Shown in pieces: positions 8,393 through 16,692 of a stretch of DNA of 64,000 nt. Source of the stretch: JAKJEP01 sp964580995 (GTDB lineage: Bacteria > Planctomycetota > Phycisphaerae > Sedimentisphaerales > SM23-30); assembly GCA_964580995.1 (NCBI GenBank), contig CAZOMV010000002.1:40960-104959 (forward strand), in the 5' to 3' direction. The notes below the pieces were generated by a model, which was not told where the DNA came from, searched no databases, and saw only the letters and a program-made list of their open reading frames with translations. Every line of letters starts with the position of its first letter. Position 1 is the first letter of the stretch. A program made the translations under genes and the position numbers.

Positions 8393-8532
8393 GTTGCCTA
8401 TATTTCCTATTTTTTCTCTATTGAAATAACTGGAGAGGGAAGAAGAAATTTTATTTTCAACCCGACCAGATGGGGGAGGAAAAGGCGATTCGGCTGGGGT
8501 TCGGGGCAATCATTCTGATCGGGTAATCTGCT

Positions 8533-8556
8533 GGGGGCTGGGAGGTTGGGGAGGGG
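8533..8556 (+). other. Putative G-quadruplex motif
   Basis: Four G-runs occur within 24 nt: GGGGG-CT-GGG-AGGTT-GGGG-A-GGGG, fitting the G3+N1-7 pattern. More G-runs follow to about 8587 (a run of seven Gs and GGGG). It lies about 260 bp before the KAP-LRR gene on the same strand, in a generally G-rich 130-bp stretch. Confidence 0.55.
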
Positions 8557-8730
8557 AGGCAGGAGGGGTGCTGACGGGGGGGCGGGGTCAGGTCCGAGGG
8601 CGGGAAGAATGGCTGGAAAATATCAAATTTATTATTGGTTTGGAGTTGAGGCAGGGGTAGAATGGGGGCAGATTGGGCAGCATGAAGTGACAGGCAAGGT
8701 TTTTAAATATGGGAATAAGCGAATAAAATT

Positions 8731-8764
8731 GAATCACGGATTACACTGGTTGCATGGATTAAAG
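8731..8764 (+). repeat. Degenerate CACGGA-type repeat upstream of the KAP-LRR gene
   Basis: The stretch GAATCACGGATTACACTGG followed by TTGCATGGATTAAAG resembles the common CACGGATTACACGGATT intergenic repeat. A better-preserved tandem version lies on the other side of the KAP-LRR gene at 11698-11737. An 83-codon ORF overlapping this element is judged spurious. Confidence 0.4.
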
Positions 8765-8815
8765 AGAATGCATAATCAAGGAAATGAAAATGTTTAGCCG
8801 GATTGTAGGAATAAA

Positions 8816-11659
8816 ATGCGTAAAGAAAATGATGTTAATGTATTTGATAGTCTGATTGCTGAAGCACCTAAAATTGCAGTTCTAAGTGATAATCCCATAT
8901 CACTGGGAGAGATGAATAAAGATACCTTTCATTTAAGTTATCATCTGGGGCCGATCTACGATATTATACGTCATGAGGACACGCAAATGCCTCTGACAAT
9001 CGGCGTCTATGGTAAATGGGGATGCGGGAAAACCACGGCCATGAGATGGCTTGATGACGCTTTAAGACTGTGGAACAAGTCCGCAGAATCAAAAAATAAA
9101 ATAACAACCAGAAACAGCTGGTTTTACCCCTGGAAATACCATGATAAAGAAGAAGTCTGGAAAGGACTGATTAGTGAAGTAATATTAAATGCCATTGACT
9201 TTAAAAATGCCGAGTCTAAAACAGTGCTTAAAGCGGTTAAATTGCTTTCGTCATTTATTGGGAAATCAGCATTTGATATAGTTTCCGCTTGTGAATTTGA
9301 GGTGCCTGGGTTTAAGATAAATGGTGATATTGCAAAACAGATTAAAGATAATTTCAATACGGTCAACCATCCGGAAAAATCCTACCTTAACGAATATGAA
9401 CGAGAACTGGACCAATGGATAAAAGATATACTATCGAATAACAAAAGAATGGTTATTTTTATCGATGACCTTGATCGATGTATGCCCGATATTGCCCTGC
9501 AGGTACTAGAGGCGATAAAGCTTTATCTTAAAATCGAAAAAATAATATTTGTTATAGGTATGGATAGAAATATCGTTGAAAAGGCGGTAAAAGCTTATTG
9601 CGAAGAAAAACATATTGATGTAGACGATGATTATGGAAGAAAGTATCTGGAAAAAATGTTTCAGGTTGAATTGCAGATGTCGCCATCCCAACGTGAGATG
9701 GACCTGTATCTTGATGCGCAACTGGAGACGGTACACTTTAAAAAATGTATTGACCGAAAGAGTAAAAAAGGAAAAAGCAGTTATGAATTGTTTAAACATT
9801 TGATAGCCAAATATGGCGGGCGAAATCCCAGGGAAGTAAAAAGGCTTATTAACAATTCATTAATAAGAGGGGCTGGTGCAGATAAAATAAGAATCAATTC
9901 AAAGAAATTAACTTTTGAACAGGGAGTTCAGTTATATTTTATTCAAAAGATACTTATCGAAAGGTACAATCGATTTGAAGTGGTTGGTGATGGAGACATT
10001 GGTGATGGATTTTTTACAAAGTGGTCAACAATCGTGCGTGAAAATAATCAAAAAAACGGATTTTTTCGTATTCTTAGTAAAACAACCATAGAGCGATATA
10101 TGCCTGATAAAAGAGAAAAGGAAACGGATACTGTTTCAAGAAATAGTGAAAAGTTGGCAGATTATCTTGTAGATACTTATTCGCAGTATTACAGCACTAT
10201 TCTTCAAAGTGAAGAATATTCTGATTTACTAATCCTGCTTTCCGATGAGGATCTTGGGGATCTCATGCAGATTGAATATTCGGCGGAAATTGCGGTATTT
10301 GCCAAGGAGCAACAGCTTGAGGTACCAGTTGCTGATGATGACAAAATTATTAATGCTGTGATTGCAGAAAAACTTGGGAAAGATCCACAGGATTTGACGG
10401 AGAAGGACTATGAAGTTATTAGCGATCTTGATCTTGCCGGCAAAAAGATATCTGACATTAAGCGACTTAAAAAGTGTGTCAATTTAAAAATATTAGACAT
10501 GGAGGGTGCCGGCATCAGCGATATTTCACCACTTAGTCAGCTCCTACAGTTGGAAAGATTAAATCTAAACAATAATCAAATTAAAGACATTTCATCGCTC
10601 AGGGATATGGTGAATTTAACGGTATTGTCATTGTACGATAATAATATTGATGACATAAGTCCGTTGCGTAATTTGACACAATTGATGAGTTTATATCTAA
10701 GCAAAAATCAGGTCCAAGATATTTCTCCGCTTGAAAATTTAGTGAATCTTACGGAATTATCATTATATGGGAACAAGATAGATGATATTACATCACTCAA
10801 AGGGTTGACAAACCTGGTGGACTTATATTTATTTGACAATCAGATCAAAAACATTTCCGCGCTCGAAGCAATAACACATCTGAAAAGTTTACTTTTAAAT
10901 CAGAATCATATTAGCGATGTATTTTCACTGGAAAAATTAGTAACCCTTAAAACTCTACATTTGGAAAATAATCAGATTAAAAATATTTCGCCCCTTGCAA
11001 AACTAGTAAATTTGACTGAATTAAATTTAAGTGATAATCAGATTAGTAATATCTCGTCTCTCAAAGATATGAAAAATCTTGGAGGATTACACTTAAGCAA
11101 AAATCCTGTCCAAAACATACATCTGTTATGTGAATTAACGAACCTAAACGCATTAGATCTTTCGGAAACTATGGTAGAAGACCTTGCACCTCTGGCGATG
11201 TTAAGTAATTTGAGCCGGCTTTGTATTCGCCGCACACAAATCAATAATCTTGAACCGATAAAAATACTTGTAAATCTGAAAAGTGTATTTCTGGAGGGTT
11301 GCACGAATATTACTGATGAACAGATTCGCGATCTGCAAAAGACTTTGCCGAATTGTGAAATTCAAGCATTTATAAAAGAAGTCACTCTTCTAAATAGAAA
11401 ATACAGATTATTTTTTAACCCAAAGATAAAAGGAAAATCCAAAATTATGCAGTTTGGCGCAAATGGGGTGATACTTGAAGGCAAAAACAAGAATGAGTCG
11501 TCTTGGCAAATTCGTAATGGTTTTCTTGAATTGCTAAATTCTGACGGACAGGTGCATAGCCGTTTTTACTTTATTCCCAAAGATAACCGATTCAATCATA
11601 CCAACGATGCGGACACACATTCCATCCGAGGGCAATATATTGTGCTGGAGGAAAATTAA
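8816..11659 (+). CDS. KAP family P-loop NTPase fused to leucine-rich repeats
   Basis: A 947-aa protein. Residues about 62-75 form Walker A (GVYGKWGCGKTT) and about 209-222 Walker B (MVIFIDDLDRC), the KAP NTPase signature; the WFYPWKY motif after Walker A also fits KAP. Residues about 535-845 hold about 14 leucine-rich repeats of 22 aa (LxxLxLxxNxIxDISPL), internalin-like. The last ~95 residues form a separate beta-rich domain (GANGVILEGKNKNESSW, then LELLNSDGQVHSRF). No clear membrane segment is seen. Base composition is far more AT-rich than neighbours, suggesting transfer. Ribosome site AGGA lies 7 nt before the ATG. KAP proteins include phage-exclusion PifA, so an NLR-like immune role is plausible but unproven. 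Confidence 0.85.
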   Translation: MRKENDVNVFDSLIAEAPKIAVLSDNPISLGEMNKDTFHLSYHLGPIYDIIRHEDTQMPLTIGVYGKWGCGKTTAMRWLDDALRLWNKSAESKNKITTRNSWFYPWKYHDKEEVWKGLISEVILNAIDFKNAESKTVLKAVKLLSSFIGKSAFDIVSACEFEVPGFKINGDIAKQIKDNFNTVNHPEKSYLNEYERELDQWIKDILSNNKRMVIFIDDLDRCMPDIALQVLEAIKLYLKIEKIIFVIGMDRNIVEKAVKAYCEEKHIDVDDDYGRKYLEKMFQVELQMSPSQREMDLYLDAQLETVHFKKCIDRKSKKGKSSYELFKHLIAKYGGRNPREVKRLINNSLIRGAGADKIRINSKKLTFEQGVQLYFIQKILIERYNRFEVVGDGDIGDGFFTKWSTIVRENNQKNGFFRILSKTTIERYMPDKREKETDTVSRNSEKLADYLVDTYSQYYSTILQSEEYSDLLILLSDEDLGDLMQIEYSAEIAVFAKEQQLEVPVADDDKIINAVIAEKLGKDPQDLTEKDYEVISDLDLAGKKISDIKRLKKCVNLKILDMEGAGISDISPLSQLLQLERLNLNNNQIKDISSLRDMVNLTVLSLYDNNIDDISPLRNLTQLMSLYLSKNQVQDISPLENLVNLTELSLYGNKIDDITSLKGLTNLVDLYLFDNQIKNISALEAITHLKSLLLNQNHISDVFSLEKLVTLKTLHLENNQIKNISPLAKLVNLTELNLSDNQISNISSLKDMKNLGGLHLSKNPVQNIHLLCELTNLNALDLSETMVEDLAPLAMLSNLSRLCIRRTQINNLEPIKILVNLKSVFLEGCTNITDEQIRDLQKTLPNCEIQAFIKEVTLLNRKYRLFFNPKIKGKSKIMQFGANGVILEGKNKNESSWQIRNGFLELLNSDGQVHSRFYFIPKDNRFNHTNDADTHSIRGQYIVLEEN

Positions 11660-11697
11660 GATCGATTTTGTTTTGATTATCACAGGGAATGAATGGA

Positions 11698-11737
11698 CAT
11701 ACACGGACATACACGGACTGGCACGGACGGTCACGGA
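11698..11737 (+). repeat. Four 10-bp tandem CACGGA repeats
   Basis: Four exact 10-bp units follow each other: CATACACGGA twice, then CTGGCACGGA and CGGTCACGGA. They begin 39 bp after the KAP-LRR stop codon. A 68-nt almost pure purine tract (11738-11805) follows directly. Confidence 0.75.
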
Positions 11738-11805
11738 CAAAGAAGATGGGATGAAAGAAAAGAAGAGAAGAGGAAAGAAATTTCAGAAGAAAGAAAAGAA
11801 AATAG

Positions 11806-11850
11806 ATTCCTGCCCCTGATCGGGTCAAGGGCAGGCTTTTGCAGGAATCC
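11806..11850. repeat. Palindromic intergenic repeat (GATTCCTGC type)
   Basis: Outer arms GATTCCTGC (11806-11814) and GCAGGAATC (11842-11850) are perfectly complementary, with an inner CCCTGA/TCAAGGG stem. It resembles the widespread GATTCCCGC...GCGGGAATGAC elements, another of which is at 16643-16662. It could also act as a transcription stop. Confidence 0.6.
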
Positions 11851-11932
11851 CGATATATTGGGAACGGACGAGAGGCGGGGCAGGTGAGTTTGGCAGTTCA
11901 GAAAGAGATACTGACTGAAAGGAGGATATACA

Positions 11933-12578
11933 ATGGCAGAACATGAGAAAATCCTGGTCAAGCATGGAGGGTATCGGAAACTAAAGAGTTTCCAGGTGGC
12001 GCAGCTTGTTTATGATGTTACGGTGCGTTTTTGCCAGCGGTATATCGATCCGTACAGCAGGACGAAAGACCAGATGGTCCAGGCAGCGCGGAGCGGGATG
12101 GCGAATATCGCGGAAGGATCGCAGGCGTCGGACATCCAAAAAGACAGAATTGAAGCTGACCAATGTGGCCCGGGCGAGTCTGGAGGAGTTGCGGCTGGAC
12201 TATGAGGATTATTTACGACAGCGGGGGCTGCCGGTTTTCGAGGCGGAGGATCCGATATTAAAACGTTTTAAGGCCCGAAGGTGCAAGACGATTGCAGAGG
12301 TGAGCGATTGGATTCAACAAGAACGAAAGCAAATTCCAGACGGACAGGGATCCACACCGCCGAGCAAAGATCCCGATGGTTTTGCGGTGGACAATGGCAA
12401 TCCGGGGAAGCCCTTTTCTTCGGCGGAACTGGCAGCCAATGCGGCTTTGTCGCTGCTGAATCTGGTGTGCTATCTGCTGGGCCGGCAGATAGCGACCCAG
12501 GCGGAGGCCTTTGAACAGGAAGGAGGATTTACGGAACGGCTGCACCGGGTCCGGAAACAAAGACCGGGGAAAACATGA
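11933..12578 (+). pseudogene. Four-helix-bundle (23S rRNA intervening-sequence) family gene, frameshifted
   Basis: The gene starts with an excellent ribosome site (GAAAGGAGGATATACAATG). The first frame gives a typical S23/four-helix start (KLKSFQVAQLVYDVT, then MVQAARSGMANIAEGSQAS) and then turns to nonsense. The continuation (TSKKTELKLTNVARASLEEL, then LRLDYEDYLRQRGL and a suffix domain) is in the frame one base later. The break is at about 12130, where two bases appear missing between GCGTCGG and ACATCC. The frame shift therefore splits one protein of about 215 aa. A sequencing error is possible. Such proteins are small helical bundles of unclear function, often beside mobile or accessory DNA. 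Confidence 0.85.
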
Positions 12579-12727
12579 AGTGAGCGGGGAAGGGATGGGC
12601 GGGTGCGAGGAGCGATAAAGGTCCGATAAGTTGTTGGGAGGGGGGATAAATTGGTGAGGAAGGGTTGGAATAAAGCCGAATTATATTGTATGCTTACGAG
12701 GAGTCTTTCTGAATTAGCGGAAAAAGT

Positions 12728-13279
12728 ATGGATAAATATCAGGAACGAGAAATAGTACGTCGGCATGTTCGCGACAAGCATCTGACGGCGGCGGCCGCGG
12801 CGGCGGTGCTGGGGGGGCGTCGTTCGAGCGGGGATAGTCTGAATATTATCCGGCTGCTGGGCAATTCCGATCCGGAGGTCCGCAAGGGGGCGATCCGGAA
12901 TCTGGCGGGGGTAGGGGGGACTTCCGCCCAGACGGCGATAGCCGGTCGCGTGGGTGATTCGGATCCGGGGGTGCGGGTGGAAGCCTGCCGGGCACTGGGG
13001 CGGCTGCGGGCGCACCAGGCGAAACGGCAATTGTACGATGTGCTGGGGGATCGGCATGGTGAGGTCTGTTGTGCGGCGGCGGAAGCGCTGGCGGCCATGG
13101 GAGACAAGCACGGGCTGCCGTATGTGGCCCGGCTGGTCTGTACCAGCGGGATCCACCAGATCCCGGCGCTGCGGTGTTTCTGTCAGATCACGGGGCAGAA
13201 ATTTCCGCTGAATTCCCGCGGGCTGGCGGAGGCGATTGGCTGGATACGATTCCATCAAAACGATATCATGAAATTTTGA
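12728..13279 (+). CDS. HEAT-repeat protein
   Basis: A 183-aa protein with about four HEAT-like repeats in residues 35-140 (IIRLLGNSDPEVRKGAIRNLAG; VGDSDPGVRVEACRALG; LGDRHGEVCCAAAEALAAMG). There is no signal peptide or membrane segment. HEAT repeats form protein-binding solenoids; this one is short, cytosolic and otherwise featureless, so the partner is unknown. The start is ATG at 12728 without a strong Shine-Dalgarno. It ends 17 bp from the convergent secreted beta-helix gene. Confidence 0.75.
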   Translation: MDKYQEREIVRRHVRDKHLTAAAAAAVLGGRRSSGDSLNIIRLLGNSDPEVRKGAIRNLAGVGGTSAQTAIAGRVGDSDPGVRVEACRALGRLRAHQAKRQLYDVLGDRHGEVCCAAAEALAAMGDKHGLPYVARLVCTSGIHQIPALRCFCQITGQKFPLNSRGLAEAIGWIRFHQNDIMKF

Positions 13280-13295
13280 CGCTGGCGCCGCGGCC

Positions 13296-16052
13296 TCAGG
13301 GTGCACTGATATTGGTTACGATGCTGCTGGTTGTGAACGTGTTTGTCAGCGTGCCGGGTGTATAGGTCCCACCCTGATACAACCCGTCGGTTTTGGTCCC
13401 GGTCGAGCTCCCGCCGTTATACAGCTTGTAGCTCGTACCCGATAGGAAGTTCGGCGAAGAAAACACACACGATCTATAGGCTTTTGCCGGTGCAAAGGTC
13501 AGAACATCCGCGCCGGCGGCGGTTCTAATATGGATCAGAGTTCCGGCCGTCTTCCATTGGCTGTAGGTAATCTTCACGGAACGCTGCGTTGACGTGGAGC
13601 TGAGGGCCTGGGCCATCTGGGCACTGCCCACCCCCACCAGGAATCCGCCGCTGATATTGCAGGTGCCGTCAAAGTCCACGGCATTGTTATCATTCGCGGT
13701 CGGACCGTTGATGATGACGGTCCCGCCCGTCATCACGATACTGCCATTGGCATCGATGCCGTCCCCGATGGCATTCACCACGATGTAGCCGCCGTTCACG
13801 TACAGGAAATAGTCGCTGTTGCCGCTGGGGGGAAAAGGCGGATGCCACGGATCGACGCCGCCGGAGCCATCGCCCCCGGCGATGTTGATCCCGTCATCGC
13901 TCGATGTAATGTGGAAAGTCCCGCCGTTGATGGTGATAATCGCACCCTCGAGGCCTTCGTAGGAGCTGGTAATGGCCATCGTTCCGCCGTTTATCTCGAC
14001 CGTGCTGTCGGAATGAACGGCGTCATCCCCGGTGGCAATCTCGAATGTCCCGTTGTTGATCGTGATGGCCTCGTTGGTATGGATCGCATCGTCGGCACAG
14101 TCCATGTCGAACGTGCCGCCGTCAATTACCACGCTGACAAGACCTTTGATGCCCTTGGCCGAAAAGTCATCGGCAATGCTCGCCGTGTGGCCGCCACCGG
14201 AGAGGATGTTGAATTCGCCATCGTCGATGTCGATGGTGGTTTCGGCCGTGATGGCGTCCTCATCAGAAGTAACGTCAATATTACCGCCGGTGATCGTGAT
14301 GGTTGAGCTTTCGATTCCCTCGTAGCTGTCCGTAATGGTGATCGTGCCGCCATCGATTCCAATGGCAATGTCCGCATGGATTCCATCGTCGCTGGAGGCG
14401 ATGGTGGCCGCGCCGCCGCTGATTGTCACGGTATCGCCGGAGTGGAGTCCGTCATCGGCGCAATCGAGGTTGAGCGTGCCGCCGTTAATCACCACGCTGA
14501 CAGGCCCTTTGATACCCTTGGCTGAAAAGTCATCGGCAATGCTGGCGGTGTGGCCGCCGCCGGAGACAATCGTGATGTCGCCCGCCAGCACGGTGACATT
14601 CGTCTCCGCCGCGATGCCGTCTCCACCGGAGGTGATGTCCAGCGACCCATTCTCTATCGTGATGTATCCAAAATTGGGGTCTTCAGCGTTGGTGGATTTC
14701 AGCGCATCCCCTACGGCCGTCAGGGTGATGTCCCCATCCTGGATCAGCAGATAGTCCTTGCCGCAAATGCCGTCGTCAACCGAGATGACGTCGAGGGTGC
14801 CGCCGTTGATAATCAGATCGTCCTTACTTACGATGGCGTCGCTGTAGTTCCCGTGAACGGTCAGTGTGCCGGTACCGGATATCGACATCGAGTCCTTACT
14901 GAACAAACAGCCGCTGGGTTCGTCCTGGTTCGGATCTTCGAACACATATTCATCCGCGTCGAACAGGTAGTTCTGGGTCTGATCGGCCAGCACGAACGAC
15001 GTGAACGAGGCGTCGATCACATGGATTGCGGCGCTCGTGGAGTTAGTGATAGAAACACCGGCCAGGATAATCTCCACCGTACCGGCTGAGGGAGAATTCA
15101 CGGCGAGCTGCCCATCGTTGAGCGTGCCGCTGACGTTGTAGGTGCCGGCGGCCGTGATGGTGGCTGTCGTTCCATCCACCGTGACGCCGGTGCCGTTAAC
15201 GGTGATCGAATCCCCGTTCAAGAGGATCTGCGTGGGGCCGGAAGCCTCCGAACGGCAGCCGCACAACGGTTCGGCGGGAATGCCATCGCCGCTGTAACAG
15301 CTCGCGAAAACGGCGTAATCGAGCATATCCACGTCGTAATCCTCATCGGCATCCGCCAGGACAATACCGTTTTCATCGGGGGTCAAGCCGCACGACGGGT
15401 TGGCCGAATTGTCTGTGACGAGGTAACAGCTCACGAAATTGACGAAGTCGTTCAGATCCACATCGCCGTCCATGTCGTAATCGCTCAAGGCATAGCCCAC
15501 GATCCGGCCGGGACTGGCGATATCGCCGCCCGCGGAGGTCCGCGAACCGAAGATGTCCCTGACCGCGGCCAGGCTCCAGTCCGTCTGGGCAATCGTCTGG
15601 CCGTAATCGGAGGCTGGAATATTGCAACTGGCATACTGGGTGCGCGGCGTGCCGGGGTAGTTCTCGTCGCCGTAGCTCAACTGGTCCACCAGGACATCGC
15701 TTGAATCGTAGAGATTGATCTGGCCATTCCGGTCTATGTTGGTAGTGGACTCGCCGATGATGGTGACGCCGGTTAGTTCCCAGGCGGCGGCGAAGTCCGC
15801 GGCCACCGCTTCGGTCAAAATGACTGATTCGCCAGGATCGACCACGCCGAAAGCGCTCAAGTCCACTGTACCCGGGGTTTGGCTGCCATCGTCGAAACTC
15901 CACCCGGACATATCCACCGGGACTGTGCCGACGTTCGTAAATTCGATAAATTCTCCGTCCGTCCCGCTGTACATCCACTCCGTAATGGCCATCTGGCCGG
16001 AAGCGACCTGGGCGAGAATCACGATCAATCCGAATAGTAGCGTGCGCTGCAT
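13296..16052 (-). CDS. Secreted lamin-tail / dockerin / beta-helix carbohydrate-binding protein
   Basis: A 918-aa exported protein. An N-terminal signal peptide (MQRTLLFGLIVILAQVASG) leads to a lamin-tail domain (ITEWMYSGTDGEFIEFTNVG). Two dockerin-like calcium loops follow (YDMDGDVDLNDFVNF and DADEDYDVDMLDYAVF). The rest is a right-handed beta-helix of the Cthe_2159 type (PF14262-like), whose founding member binds polygalacturonate; repeats read INGGTLDV, SGGDGI. A 121-aa segment is duplicated in tandem (DNA offset exactly 363 bp, e.g. 14161 and 14524). The start at 16052 has AAGGAGGTTTCGT upstream; a 54-codon upstream extension is not needed. Probably a surface polysaccharide-binding protein. 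Confidence 0.85.
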   Translation of the reverse strand: MQRTLLFGLIVILAQVASGQMAITEWMYSGTDGEFIEFTNVGTVPVDMSGWSFDDGSQTPGTVDLSAFGVVDPGESVILTEAVAADFAAAWELTGVTIIGESTTNIDRNGQINLYDSSDVLVDQLSYGDENYPGTPRTQYASCNIPASDYGQTIAQTDWSLAAVRDIFGSRTSAGGDIASPGRIVGYALSDYDMDGDVDLNDFVNFVSCYLVTDNSANPSCGLTPDENGIVLADADEDYDVDMLDYAVFASCYSGDGIPAEPLCGCRSEASGPTQILLNGDSITVNGTGVTVDGTTATITAAGTYNVSGTLNDGQLAVNSPSAGTVEIILAGVSITNSTSAAIHVIDASFTSFVLADQTQNYLFDADEYVFEDPNQDEPSGCLFSKDSMSISGTGTLTVHGNYSDAIVSKDDLIINGGTLDVISVDDGICGKDYLLIQDGDITLTAVGDALKSTNAEDPNFGYITIENGSLDITSGGDGIAAETNVTVLAGDITIVSGGGHTASIADDFSAKGIKGPVSVVINGGTLNLDCADDGLHSGDTVTISGGAATIASSDDGIHADIAIGIDGGTITITDSYEGIESSTITITGGNIDVTSDEDAITAETTIDIDDGEFNILSGGGHTASIADDFSAKGIKGLVSVVIDGGTFDMDCADDAIHTNEAITINNGTFEIATGDDAVHSDSTVEINGGTMAITSSYEGLEGAIITINGGTFHITSSDDGINIAGGDGSGGVDPWHPPFPPSGNSDYFLYVNGGYIVVNAIGDGIDANGSIVMTGGTVIINGPTANDNNAVDFDGTCNISGGFLVGVGSAQMAQALSSTSTQRSVKITYSQWKTAGTLIHIRTAAGADVLTFAPAKAYRSCVFSSPNFLSGTSYKLYNGGSSTGTKTDGLYQGGTYTPGTLTNTFTTSSIVTNISAP

Positions 16053-16328
16053 ACGAAACCTCCTTGGGCACAAAAACTCATCCACGAATAATTTATTGTC
16101 AAATATACCTGTCAGGCACATTCCTAACAAAATCCAAACGGCATAAAACTCTTTCCTATATAGTAAGTGCTTGCTTTTGGCTAAAAGTAGCAACGGGATT
16201 GGAAAAAATTGCATCGAGGCCGCATAATTTTAAATAGGATAGATTGGGCCACTCCAAATTCGTTGGTGGAAACGATGTTTAGTATTGATATAAGTGATTT
16301 AGATTTATTGCTTTATGCCGCCGGCAGG

Positions 16329-16352
16329 GGGCGGTATTTCACGATACCGCCC
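16329..16352. repeat. Inverted repeat GGGCGGTAT / ATACCGCCC
   Basis: A perfect 9-bp stem with a 6-nt loop, directly before the 43-bp repeat at 16362. It has no T-tract, so it is probably part of a dispersed intergenic repeat, not a terminator. Confidence 0.55.
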
Positions 16353-16361
16353 GTATGTACT

Positions 16362-16404
16362 CCTGCCGCTGCTTATGCCGGAGGTTTTCATGCGATAAAT
16401 CCAT
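16362..16404 (+). repeat. 43-bp dispersed repeat, copy 1
   Basis: CCTGCCGCTGCTTATGCCGG followed by AGG and TCATGCGATAAATCCAT is nearly identical to 45519-45561 in the same orientation. Both copies lie next to an 88-bp MITE-like element, but the two elements are in opposite orientation and at different distances, so this is a separate repeat. Confidence 0.7.
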
Positions 16405-16425
16405 CTCCTGTAACCATCCAGAAAT

Positions 16426-16513
16426 GACGCCAGCGTCAAAAGCTCGTTGTCCCCTTGTTATCGGGGCGCCAGAGCAGTTTTTGGAAGTCGATATTGACTT
16501 TTGGCGTTTCCGT
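16426..16513 (-). mobile_element. 88-bp MITE-like element, copy 1
   Basis: Reverse orientation relative to the consensus. Ends read GACGCCAGCGTCAAAAG on the left and CTTTTGGCGTTTCCGT on the right, forming an imperfect terminal inverted repeat. Flanked by the perfect 7-bp direct repeat CAGAAAT (16419-16425 and 16514-16520). It lies between the beta-helix gene and dapL, which diverge from this gap. Confidence 0.85.
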
Positions 16514-16642
16514 CAGAAATAAGCAATTTTTTGGAGTTGAACCTTTCTTGCAAATTGCATGACCGGCGGTTATTGTAGGGCCTGACCAGGAGAGTGGCAG
16601 GCGGAGTATGGCCTGCCGGACTGGTTCGGAAAGAGAAGATGG

Positions 16643-16662
16643 ATTCCCGCCTGCGCGGGAAT
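16643..16662. repeat. Palindromic repeat ATTCCCGC / GCGGGAAT
   Basis: A perfect 8-bp stem with loop CTGC, followed by GACAGAG. This is the widely seen intergenic element that translates spuriously as MDSRLRGND. It lies 31 bp before the chosen dapL start and inflates the apparent open frame upstream. Confidence 0.75.
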
Positions 16663-16692
16663 GACAGAGAATATGGAGAAGATGCGGCAGGT

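Noticed and set aside
7700..8400. Replication origin near the 8-kb skew switch
   Set aside because: Only one partial DnaA-box-like site (TTATCCATT at 8159) and no dnaA, dnaN or gidA nearby. The domain is only 22 kb, better explained by inversion. Kept only as a skew observation.
8546..8797. An 83-codon ORF before the KAP-LRR gene
   Set aside because: It crosses the G-rich tract and the CACGGA repeat, which explain the sequence. No ribosome site or known motif.
10420..11350. Regular DNA repeats suggesting a CRISPR array
   Set aside because: The ~66-bp periodicity is the coding of 22-aa leucine-rich repeats, not spacer-repeat structure.
11933..12578. Programmed ribosomal frameshift in the four-helix-bundle gene
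   Set aside because: The homology break lies before the A-run, no slippery heptamer sits in frame, and the change needs +1; deletion or sequencing error fits better.
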